DNA of 64,000 bases from Dicaeum eximium. Lineage: Eukaryota; Chordata; Aves; Passeriformes; Dicaeidae. The DNA lies in assembly GCA_013396995.1 (NCBI GenBank), contig VWZP01007927.1, forward strand, positions 62,001 to 126,000, read 5' to 3'. Below are positions 36,801 to 48,800 of this stretch, piece after piece. The notes under the pieces are model-generated. The model had not been told where the DNA came from and made no database searches. It saw only the letters and a list, made by a program, of their open reading frames with translations. How positions within the stretch are numbered: the first letter of the stretch is position 1; the number at the start of each line of letters is the position of its first letter. Position numbers and translations under genes: made by a program.

Positions 36801-39800
36801 TGGGAGGCATTTGCTGATGCTTTGTTAAGGCAAACGCAGCACTGGGGATGCTCAGGGGGATTTGACACAAGAGGTTTTGGCTCTGTGGGCTCTCAGTCAC
36901 TTCCCTAAATTTTCTGTGTTCCCCATCTGAAGGCAGCACTGCTGTCCGTGGGGCTGTCAGCAGTGCAAGGTCAATAATGCCAGGGAGGATTCCTCCATGA
37001 GTCACTGTGTCAGCTGTGCTGCTGCCTGGACTCCCACAAAAATAACACCGAGCTCTCCGTGCCTCCTTGCAAGTCCCTAAAATCCATCCCCAGGCTCTGA
37101 CAGCTCCCAGGAATCCTCCCCTTTGGGATCCCTGTTTCCCTGCTCCGTGTGTCCAGTGTGCAGTGGGTTTTGTGGTGGCTTTTTTTTTTTCTTTTATTTA
37201 GGGAAAAAGCTCAGTGGTTTCCTGAGCTGCTGTGCTTTGATCTGTGGTGGAGATGACCCAGCAGAAAGCTGCTCTTGCCATGGTTGGTGCTGATATTGGT
37301 GAATGGAGTGGATGTGTTGGATCAGGGCTGTCCCCTGGGCTGGTTCCAGCTGCTCTTGGTGCCTCTGTGTTCTCCTGCTTGCTCTCCAAGAGTTGCTGCA
37401 TTTGTGTTTTCCCTGTCAGTTGTTACCTGCTCGGCTCCTCTGGCTCTCCCCCTGCCCCCTGCCCTTTTCCTTGGGACACAGAGCTGCCTTCAGCTCCATG
37501 GAAAGGTCGTGTTGGTGCTGCCTGGGGTCAGCACTCCCCCTGAAACCTTGTCAGGGCTTTTAAAAACCTGCTCTGGTGGGTCTGTGCCTCTACAGCCCTG
37601 GAAAACAGATCCCCTTCCTTATTTTTCTTTCATTCTGTCTCTTCCAAGATGAAATTCTGGGAGTTATTTGTAGAATAGCATTTGTGGCAGTGCTTACTGT
37701 GCTTTCAGGGCACTTAAAACCTCCTAGATTTAGAAAATGCATAATTTCTCTGAGTGCTGTTGGTGAGGTCCAATCAGGGTGTTGAAAATGAAGTTTATGA
37801 GTATTAAAGGGACTGGATGCACTAGGAATAGTCCTGGAATTTTTCAGTGATTTTTACCTATCACCCAGGAGCATACTTCAGTTTTTCCAGGATCTGTTTG
37901 GGGATTTATGAACAAGAGGAGAGAACAACCCCACTCAGCATTCCCAAAATCTTGGGCACCCATCCCTGGGAGTGTCCAAGGCCAGGTTGGACAGGGCTTG
38001 GAGCAGCTGGGACAGTGGAAGGTGTCCCTGGCCACGGCAGGATGAGCTCTAAGATCCTTTCAACCCAAACCATTCTGGAATTCTAGGTGAGTTAAAATCA
38101 CTTTTCAACAAAATCCATGGAGCTGAAGGTGGCCAAAGGCCTCTCATTGACTCATGGCTTGGTGGAAACCTCCTGAATTAGGATGAGGTTTTTAAAAGCA
38201 GACTTTGGGGTTTTTCCTGGGAGGACTTTGAGATAACCTTTGGTTTTCCTCTTCTCCTTCTAAATGTGTCAAAAAGACCAGTGATCAACCCTGGGCTGTT
38301 TCTCCTCCTGAATTTGGCATGATCAGTTGTGTTGGCTGCTTTTCTCTGGAATTTATAATTCATTCAGAGGATTTTTCTGCAACAAGCAACATCTTATTTA
38401 AATGAAACTAATAAAGCACTGAAGCAGCTTCTATTGCAACTCCTAATTAGAGATTAGTTCTGTCAAGCAAGCAGTTTTTGGCTGTTCTCTTCTGCACGGG
38501 TTTCACAACATTTCTTACTCATCTGGGCACAAGTTGGAGTAATTTCTCCTGCAAACACACACAAGCTTCATTTCAGGCATGTGAACAGTCCTGGAACTAA
38601 AGTTAGGCACATGAATAAATATTTCCAAGGTTGAGGCCCTTGTCTGAATCTAAATATTTTTCTCTTTGATCAGCTTTGGAGATAGCAGATACATGAATTC
38701 TGGTAATATTTTAGTAGGGGAGGGAAAAAAAGAAAAAAACCCAACATGGTTATCTGGATGCTGTGCTATTTATGGTCAGCTATATTTTTAACCTCCTGGG
38801 CTACAGTGGAATGCTTTGTACTGCTGGAAGCTGGGAATCCTCCCTGCTCTCGTGTTTTTTGACACATTAAATCTTCAAATTACCTTTTTCTGCTTGGCTT
38901 CAAGGTGGTTATTAGGCACTGGCGGTGCATTTGTGTGAGCTAACCTGAAATCCAATGTTTAATCCACGGTGTTCCTACTTGTAGGTGTCTTTTCCTCACT
39001 TAAATAGATTTTCCTAATGCAGCATGACTAAGAAGACACACTTTTAGTCATTTGATGCATTTAAATGACTCCAATTATTCGGACCCAGCATTTTAAAAAC
39101 AAAATCTGACTTGGCTTTTAATTGGTGCTGGTGTTTGGGAGGGTGGAACAACTCGTTTGAAAATGTGCTGATGTTCATCAGTTATCAGACAAAATGTCTA
39201 CAGGGTTTTTATCGTGGAGCCTAAACTTGCCAGCTCCATTTGGAATTAAGGCTCCAGCTGTTCACCACACCCTGCTCTGCCTTCTTGCTGCTGTTTACAG
39301 TAGGAGGTGAAATATATTTTAATTTGAATTATGTTATGAATTGTGCTGGGTGCTGTAACACGAGGAGGGGATTTTCAGGGCTGCTTTCAAATTTAATATT
39401 ATTTCCAAGTGAAGATCAGTTGCATTGAAATACAGATAAACTCACGGGAGCTCCTCTGTGATCTTTGATTGGATTTTATCCATTTTTGCTCTTCTTCCTG
39501 CTGTAGTGACAAAGTGTTTGGGAAATGAGGAATGTCTTAAGGTGGTATTCAGGCAGGGAAGTGGGAAAAGGGAGGAATGTGGTACTGATGGCTCCCAGCA
39601 AGGATCAGCGCTGGAGCCTCAGCTCAGCTGACTCTTCCACCTGAAATTTCTGTGATTTCATAACTCGGTGCCAGGAGTGATTTCAGACCCAGGAGAGGAG
39701 GTTTCTTGGGGGCTGGAGAGCTTCACCTTCAGCCTGGCTGGGCAAAGCCTGTGCAGTTCCTACTCCATTGATTGTAGGGAATACCTGTGGAGCACAGGGA

Positions 39801-42800
39801 AGGCAGGAGAGGGTGTGGAGTGGTGGTTGTGCAGCACCCAGAGGCTTTGCTGGGATGGTCTGCTGCCTCCATCCCTGCTCCCACCATGTCCCTGCCTCCA
39901 TCCCTACTTCCATCCTGTCCCTGCCTCCATCCCTGTTCTCACCATGTCCCTGCCTTCATCCCTGCCTTCATCCCTGCCTTCATCCCTGCTTCCATCCTGT
40001 CCCTGCCTCCATCCCTGCCTCCATCCCTGCCTCCTCTCTTGGGACAAGAACCTCAGCCCCAGTGAGTGGCCAAGGGGCTCCAGGGCTTCCTGGATCTGCC
40101 TGGGATGGGGGACACAGCCCTGGAGTGGGGTCTCTTCCCAGAGAGGAGGATTCTGCAGAGCCAGCTGGATCCTGAGCCCTTGCACCATCCAGCTGTGAGC
40201 ACAGTTAAGGATTAGGAACCGGGGATTTTAGAATTTTATATTCACCGGTAACATCAAAGCACAGAGAAAAGTTCCAGTGTTTTTAGTGCTGCTTTATTTA
40301 CAAAAACTTTAAAGTTCCTTCCTAAATAATTAATCACCAGCCTAGGTGTAGTGAGCAGAAAGGTTTTACACAACTTCTGGACCTGGAAAACGGGAGATCA
40401 GTGTTTCACAGATAATAAAGAGCTCTGAACCAGCCCACGAGGTGCAGCAGTGAACTCACTTTGTGCTGCCCACAAACTCTGCCTTTGCTGCAGGAGCAGA
40501 GCTGATAAAAACCTCTGGAGCATAAAGTTTGTCACTAAAATACTTCATTAAAATATTTTAGTGGTTTTAGGGTTTTTTACACAGCTCAAAATTCAAATGC
40601 ATCAGATAAAAAAATGGGGTGTAAGAATCCTAAACATCTTTTCCTGTCTTTCCCTAGATTCCTTCCTTTTTTTTTTTTTCTCTTTTCTGCTTTTCAGTGG
40701 AACACTTGATTGCTGCTGCATCTGTTGGCTGCTCAGGGTTCAGGCAGGGTTAGATTGGCCTGAGATGACTTTGGTTTGCTTTCCTTTGGGATTCAAGCTC
40801 TCTTGCACTGAGTCCTCCTGCACTGCCTCAAATTTCTAAATGGGAGGATAGGATGCTGAAGAGGTGGTGGAGCAGAACGAGGAGAGGATGTTTCTTATTT
40901 GAATCAGAGTAGATTTCCCAGAGTTTTAAGATTAAAATGGAGCTTTTGGGGGCAGGAGGAAGGAGGATTACCACTTCTTGCCTTCAATTAATTAACTTTT
41001 TTGCTGTTTATGCAATCACAGGTCCTATCTACCCCCTTAATTTGGAAGCTGCTGTTGCAGTTCAGCTAAACTGGATGCTGTTATCTGAAAGATGGCGAGT
41101 GTCTCGCTGTGGATAATTATTTTCAGGAACAGGCAGACAACATTTTAATTTCCCTTGCCTAATGTGTCATCAGCTGCTCGTTCTGGAGCTCCATATTAGT
41201 GCATGTTTGCACAGGGGTTGGCGTGTGGGAGCTGGCCAGCTCTGGGTGTAGCCACATTGATGGCACAGCTCTGCTCCAGGAGAGGGGTTAGGCTGGCTCA
41301 GTGCAGCCCCTCAGGGTTTTCAGGGGATGGGCAGGGAGTTCTGAGCTTTAGGACTGGGCTTTTCCTGCCTGGGCCACTCCAGTGGAGTTGGTGAGGGAAG
41401 AGCAGGGCAGGAGGTGACAAAAGGAGCATTTGGGGCAGTTTTGTGCTGCCAGCCAAGGAATCTTGGTTGTGATGGTCTGGAGAACTCCGGGTTTGGTTGT
41501 GGGATGGATCAGGATGACAGAAATGCCAGTCCAGGGATGGGGACTCCAAACCTCCTGGGCAGCCCCTCCCAGTGTCTAAAACCCTTTCCAGGGAGAAATT
41601 CCGGCTGCTGTCCTGCCTGGGGCTCCTCCCTCCCATCCTTTCACTCATCTGGGAGAAGATTCCAAACCCAGCTCCAGTCCCGAACCCAACTCCAATCCCA
41701 AACCCAATTCCAGTCCCAAATTCCAACTCCAATTCCAAATTCCAACCCCAATTCCAAATTCCAATTCCAAATTCCAACTCCAAAACCAACTCCAATCCCA
41801 AATTCCAGCTCCAATCCCAAATTCCAGCTCCAATCCCAAATTCCAGCTCCAATCCCAAATTCCAACTCCAATCCCAAATTCCAGCTCCAAACCCCCCTTG
41901 GCTCCACCCTCCTTTCACCTGAGCCTGATTTAGGAGCTGCTCCTTGCCCCTCTCCTGTTCTTTTCTAATCCAGATTTGACCATGGGAATTTTGGTCGTTA
42001 CCAAACTGGTCTGTTTAAACTAAAACCATAAAATTAAAAAAATAAAAGGTCATTTATTGCCCTGGTTACCTTCGTGGTGCTGGAATTGTGTGGGCTTGAA
42101 TTTCTTCCTTCTTCCCTCTTATCCCTCACCCCAGCACTTCTTGAAAAATGTATATTAATAGGAGGAGATGCATTAAGAATAACTATTAGATATATAGGGG
42201 AAATGATCAGCTATAAACCATCTGTAGAATCTTCATTTAGGAAAAAAAAAAAGTGATTTAAGTTACCTGTTCTTGCCTTACTCAGCTCTAAATGTGTTTT
42301 TTGCCTTCCAACTGAAGGATCTAGAACATGACTCGAGTGGGAATGGAGCTGAACTGGTCAATCTGAGGAGGAAATAATTGTGTTTTATGAGAGCAGAAGT
42401 GTTGGTGCCTCGAGGTGGATGGCACCCACCTTGTTCTGTCAGGAATTCAAGGGAAAAAAAAATCCTGGATTCATAAATCCCATGTTTCCCTCAGTTAGAA
42501 ATACAAATATACTTTGTTCTCCATTCGACTTGGGATTTGTTGCTTTTGTTATCTGTACATATAATACTACTTAGAATAGGTAATTTAATTTCAGTTTTGT
42601 TGCAGTTGTCTCAAAGATGGCAAGTTCATGGAGTTCCATGAAAATAGAGATGGTTTTTTGTGAAGGTACCACAGAAGTGTAAAATAACTGCTTAAGCACT
42701 AATGTTGATATCAAACCTAATATTGAAAAATAAAAGTTCATTAAACTTTTTTTTTTTCTTTCCAGGTTTCCTCTCAAAAAACCTTCGAGGTGAGTTCCTG

Positions 42801-45800
42801 AAATTTGCTTTTTTTGTCTGTACTGTAAATTATGCTGCAGCATTTTCGCAGGGGGAATGCTTTTAAAAGTTTAAAATAAATATATATATATACAAACACA
42901 GCTTGTAGCACCCATTACAGATGTGAGGAGATCAATACCCAGATGGGGATGAGGTGCCAAAAATAGATTTATTGGTGGTGTCCTTGGCATGGGGTGACCA
43001 TTTGCATTCTGTGACATGGCTGGGGGCTCATCTTACCTGAGATTTGAGATGGTCAGGGAAGGAAGGGCACAGTGGAGGTACAGGATGTACAGGTGCTTCC
43101 CTTCTGGGGAGGTTCTAAATCTTTCATTTCGGCATGCTGAGATATTTAAAGTTCCCTGGGAGAGTTAAGATTTCAGGAGGGGTTTTTTTTTTCCCCATTA
43201 AATTTATTTGGCTTTTAAGATAAAATATGGGCTGATGCTGAGTGATAAAGAGAATGCACTTGCTGTTACCAATTCTGGAGGTTACCAGCACTGTTCCTGG
43301 AACCTTGGATCCACTCCCAGAGATTGCAAGGGAGATCATTTTCCCCTTTGAATTCTGCCTGGGAAAATAAATTTTTAAAGCAAACTCGACGCCTGGGTTT
43401 GAATCGGAATTTCTGGTGAGCAGGCAGAGCTGGGTGAGGTTTGTGTGAGCGCTCAGGCAGCTGCTCCAGGCTCTGGGGTGAGGATTTTGTGCTTTTCTGT
43501 GCCCCAGACACGGCAGCATTCTGAGCAGAGAGTCTCCAGCAGACAAGAAGCAGAAGGTTGAACGCTACAGCAGCACCCACGACTTCGATCCCACAGGTAC
43601 AGTCCTAAAATTCAAGGGGAAAAAAACCCAAACGAAAGCACTGGGAAGCAGAATAAACACGATTTGAGTGTGGTTTTCAGAGCTGGGTTGTTCTGCAGAG
43701 GCAATGTGGGCAGTGAAATGAATGTGGGCTTGATTTTAAACACCCTCATAATCAACCTGGATTAGTGTATCGGTAAATAATTACAACAACTTCCACTTTC
43801 AGCAGAGTCAGGAGTCAGAGGCTGTAATTAGCTGTGAGGAGTTCTTCAGTGAGCTCTGAAATTGGAGATATTGGCTCAGCCCAGGCTGGGGTTTTAATTT
43901 TGGGGGGTTTGTATTGTTCTTCAGTAGATTTTGACCCCTCTCTGCCCCTTGCAGAGTGAATTTGTGCTTCCCAAGGTGAAAATAAACACCTCATTTGATA
44001 GGGTTTGCTATCCTACTTTTATTTAGCCTGCTTTTACTTTAGTTTAGATTTTATTATTTTATTATTTAGATTTAGTTTTTATTTTTAGTTAGATTAGGAA
44101 AATGAGGGTGCACACAGGATTATTAGTCTCTCTGAAACCTTCATGAAATGCCTGCCAGGCTCCTGTCTGAGCCTCCTGGCCCTGTGCAAGGTGCATTTTT
44201 CCTGTCTGTGCATTCAGGCTTTTCCCTGGGCTTGGGGAGCACAGGGGAGGTGAATGGACAGGGGCACAACCTGTAGGATGTGGGGTTTTTTTGTGCACAG
44301 GGCTGATGTTTATAAACAACCTTGGTAATGGTTTCTGCCACTGGTTACATGAGTCCTTCTAGTCTGCACAAAAGAAATGAAAATAGGTTTTAAATGCCAG
44401 TTAAAAACATCCTGTAAGGGGGAAAAAAACTGGTTTCCCTTTGTCCTTTGGGATAGGTAATGTAAGATTATTTCAGGCTGGGGGAGGTCTCAGGCTGTGA
44501 ACTCATTTTGTAGAAGGAATTGAATTTCTCCAGAAACAAACTTCAGGAATCCTGTAATCTTAATTTGCAGAAAGTCACTCCAGTGTTGAGAGCTGTTACC
44601 TGGCCCCGTGCTCGTGCTTTGATAGGGGAACTCTGCAGAAAACCCTTTTCTTTTGAAGGGGTGAATTCAGGATGCTGAACTGCTGTGCCTGTGCTGATTA
44701 TTGACTCTGGGGAGAAACAGTGCCAGAGTCTCCATGCTTGGGCTGGTTTTTATCTGTAATTCCTGCAGAGAACTGCTCTGGTTGCGTCCTAGCTCCTGTA
44801 ACAGATTCTGTGTGCTGTTACCTGTGTCTCCCTGTATTATTCACCCCTTATTCCAAGTGTTCCACCTGTGTTTTGTTCACATCTTATTTGTGTTTTGCAC
44901 GATTTAACCCGATAAATCCAAGTCTGTGGTTTTGTTTTGTTTTGTTTTTTTTTCATGAAGTTTGGTTTTTTGTTTTGTTTTGTTTTTTTTTTTCCCCTCA
45001 TGTTTGGTCTCCATATTTTCTATATCTCTCTCTCCTTTTCTCCTGCTCTCGTGCAGATAGCTCCTCCAAGAAGACAAAGTCTAGTTCTGAGGAGAGTAGA
45101 TCCGAGACGTATGGTAAGCCAAGGCTGCAGCCTCCCCCTGGGCAGCTCCTGCTTCTCCTGTCTGTGAATCCCAGGCTTTTCCCCTCCCTCATCTGCATGG
45201 TTGGCTCTGCAGCAGGCACTGCCCTTCCATCCTGCTTCAGTTCTCAGCTCCTAGCGTGCTAGTGCCTGGAAAATGTTGAATTTAGCACCTGTGGAGGTGT
45301 CACTTGCTTATGAGAATGTCATAACAGTTTACTGAGGCTACATTGCTCTTTCTGTACAGGCTGTTATGATATCATAAGACTATCCTTTATTAGTCTGATA
45401 ATATTTGTTCTTGCAAGAAATCTATGTTGGCCAGTTCACATTTCCTGTTATCTTCTAGGTTGTTTTCAGGTGGTGTAGTTGTTCCAGATTTTTTTTTTTC
45501 CTAGCAAGTTAAATTACTGGTCCAGAGCACACCATCTCTTTAAAAATTAAAACAAAAGAATAGAAAATAAAGGACCAAGAAATAAACCCCCAAAAGACCT
45601 CGCCTTGCCTTCCATAAAGCCTCAGATTAGCATTTGAGAGTGGGCACAGATAGTTCCTTAGTTACCAGAGGTGATTTTCATGAAGACCACATGAGCTGGA
45701 AGCATCCAACTTCTTCAGGCTTTCTGTGAGCTTGTTCTGCTATAACTTCAGGCTGGGAGCTTTACCTATTTGCTTCTGGAATTGTTTGTATGGGGCCCTG

Positions 45801-48800
45801 AGTTATGGTTGATCCTAACACAAAGTGATGCAAAGCAGGCTGGAAAACACAGGGAATTAATCAGGGATTTTTCCTTCCTGTGTTACTCACTGGGTGCTGC
45901 TGGCAGTGAGGACACAGCTCCCAAAGGGGTTTGTGCTTGCAGCAAAGTCTGTGCCACACTCTCACCCTGGAGGCTGGAGCAAGAAATTCATCTCCCTGCA
46001 TTATTTGTGGGTGTTCTCTGTCGGTTCCTTTGGACAGAAACGGAAAAATGGATCTGTGAATAATTTAAATAAGTGGAAGGGTGTGAACTTCCCCACTCTG
46101 TGTCCCAGAGAGAGGGAGTGACCCTGCACTCCTGTGCCTGCTGGCTGCAGAAAATGCCCATAACAAGTTTGGGATGGGGATATCCCCACACATCCCTGCT
46201 GTCCCTGCAGCATGAGGGGCCTGTCTGCTCCCCCAGCTGTGCCAGGCGTGGGGCTGGGACACTCCCCCTGCTCTGGGGACTCTCTCCACTTCCAGTCTCT
46301 GTAGGTATTTGCACTCACACCTTGGAGTCTAGAAGGCAGTAAGTATTCACAAGTTGTTTTTTGGATCCTCTCTTCAGCCCCTTGGACTTGGGCTGAATCT
46401 GGCTGCGTTTCTTATTTCCAAGTGTGCATGTCTTGACTTCAGCCACGGGTTCCTTTTCTTTTCCTTTACTGTTTTTTTTTAAATTCATGTTTAAAACAGT
46501 CTGTGACACTTTCTGATTTTAATCTGTTCAGAAAATTGCTGCTGCTAAGCCTGCTGTGGGATTTTGGATGCAGTGACTCTTCCAGAATCATCAGCTTTAT
46601 CATTCCACTGGAATAAAACTGCCAGGTGTTCATGGCTGTGCTCCAGCTTCTTAACCCACCTCTGGAATACAAAGTGATGCTGTCAGAGCAAGAAACACTA
46701 AAAAATAACCCAACAACACCAACCCTGAAGAGTTTAAACCAACACAGGCATGTTAGGAAAAGCTGGTGCAGTCTGGGGAGGTGTGTCCTGTTCTTTCCTG
46801 TGAGATCTCTTCGTTTCCCCTGGAATTTTGAATCACATACTTCTTTTTTTTTTTTTAAAGAAAAAAAAGCAAAGTAATATGATAGGTCACGTTCCTCAGG
46901 GTGTGAGAGTGTTCCTGCAGAAGCTGTAAACACCTTTGGAAGGTGCCTTGATGGAAACCTGTCTCGGGGAGAGCTGGCTTGCTGCAGCTTGTCATTCTTC
47001 CTGCAGGGAGAGGGCTGGAGCAGCAGGGATTTGGGGCTGGTTCTGTGCCTCTGGAACCAGGTTAGGGATTTGGGGCTGGTTCTGTGCCTCTGGAACCAGG
47101 TTAGGGATTTGGGGCTGGTTCTGTGCCTCTGGAACCAGGTTAGGGATTTGGGGCTGGTTCTGTGCCTCTGGAACCAGGTTAGGGATTTGGGGCTGGTTCT
47201 GTGCCTCTGGAACCAGGTTAGGGATTTGGGGCTGGTTCTGTGCCTCTGGAACCAGGTTAGGGATTTGGGGCTGGTTCTGTGCCTCTGGAACCAGGTTAGG
47301 GATTTGGGGCTGGTTCTGTGCCTCTGGAACCAGGTTAGGGATTTGGGGCTGGTTCTGTGCCTCTGGAACCAGGTTAGGGATTTGGGGCTGGTTCTGTGCC
47401 TCTGGAACCAGGTTAGGGATTTGGGNATCAGCAGAGCCCTGTGCTCAGTTTTGCCTGGTGCTGCCTCCCCATGAAGTGCTGCAGGTGCTGTGGGTTAATG
47501 ACAGGAAACATTTGCTGCCTTTGCTGGGCCATCCCTGTGTTTATCCCTCTGGCCCAGGCTGGATTTCCACGTGTGCCAGGAACAAACAGCACTTCCTAAC
47601 TGAGCTCTGACTTCCCCCAAACTTCCTGCAGATGCTGTGCCCCTGTCCAGGATCCCTGGGAGCAGCTCCCACTCATCCTTCCCTCCCAGAGGCCTTGCCC
47701 TGCCTTTTGTCTGCTTTTCCCAGGTTTCTCTGGAATGTGTGCAGAGCTCTGCTGTTTGCTTTGGAAGGGACTGAGCTATTCCAAACCCTCCAAGTAGAAA
47801 CACTGTACTGATATTTTCCTCTCTGCTAACTGGGTGGGGGCTGGCCCCTGGAAAGGGAATAATAGGGAAGGCTGGAATGACAGCAGGAAGAGGAGGTGTG
47901 GCTTTGGTGGGTGTTTGTTCTCACCTCTTGAGATTTTTAATTCAGGAGCCAGAATTTCTTCAAGTGTGTGAGTGGCTTGGAGGGGCAGAGTGGTCAGGGA
48001 GGGAAATTGTTCTAATGGACAGAAATTAATTTATAGTGACATGAAGCTCTCAGTGAGGTATTTTCATTCATAAACCCAACAATCTCACGTTTGTGTATTC
48101 AACAAAATTCAGAATATCAGGAGAGAAAATGAGTGTAGTTTGTTATGCTGTAATTTGCTAATTAGTGCCATGATGTCCCATGATATTTAATATCTTTTTC
48201 TCAAAGTAGCATTTTCATCTCTTAAATGAACTTAAAACTGAAATTACCTTTCAGGGTGGTAGGTGAGGTATCAGTTTCTCTTTCCTTTTCCTCACAACTT
48301 GGTTGCTCTCCAAAAATATCTTTATTTATATTTAGCAATCATCAATTTCTGGCCTAAATATTAGCCTGGACTTGACACAAACTCTTTCACATATTTTCTC
48401 TAACTTTGTGATACATTTTTGGTTTTTGTTTTGAAACTGAAGGTTTAAGATGTTTTGAAATTGAAACTTATTCTCCCTGGTTGGTTTTTTTTTTTTTTTT
48501 TTTGCAGTCCTTACCAGCTTTGTGTCTTTATGTTGAGGCCACCATTTTTCCAGAGAAATTTGCCTTTATAAAGTTCTGTTTGTCTTTGAGGAGCAGCATT
48601 TCTGACAAGATTTTATAGACAGAAAGCTTCCCAAATGAAGTGAAACATTTGGCCACTCTCAAAACCCCAAGGAGTTTGGTTTTTTTTGTTTATGGAATGA
48701 TTCATTTCAAATCCCCCTGTTAAACTGCATTTTCCTATGGTGGCCTCGTGCCCCCAGGGGAGGTTTTGGTTCCCAAATCTCAGTGTCCTGCAGGCTTGGG

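Larger units (their letters stand above)
12813..42765 (+). other. ARHGEF12 intron 1 (about 30 kb)
   Basis: This very long first intron contains no supportable coding exon on either strand. Parts not listed separately (12813-14540, 14765-21490, 22130-28870, 29040-30590, 30910-33600, 33975-37955, 38090-39860, 40035-41660 and 41900-42765) look like ordinary AT-moderate intronic DNA. They contain poly-T/poly-A runs (for example 34323-34348, 22270-22288, 28480-28494) and short TA repeats (27825-27880). A small CpG-richer patch lies near 21290-21420. Long first introns often hold enhancers, but none can be called from sequence alone. Confidence 0.8.

Noticed and set aside
39668..40198. 176-codon ORF rich in HPCLHP repeats
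   Set aside because: It overlaps the 12-bp minisatellite, sits in intron 1, and lacks splice or protein support.
41298..41968. 184- and 206-codon ORFs with repeated GIWDWSWN or NSNPKFQ
   Set aside because: Translations of the 19-bp/hexamer minisatellite.
47020..47426. Regular array that could suggest CRISPR-like repeats
   Set aside because: There are no unique spacers between units; the whole 39-bp unit is identical, and the genome is eukaryotic.
47020..47610. Long ORF with perfect 13-residue protein repeats
   Set aside because: It is the 39-bp minisatellite read in frame. All three frames are open, there is no conserved domain, and it crosses an N inside an ARHGEF12 intron.
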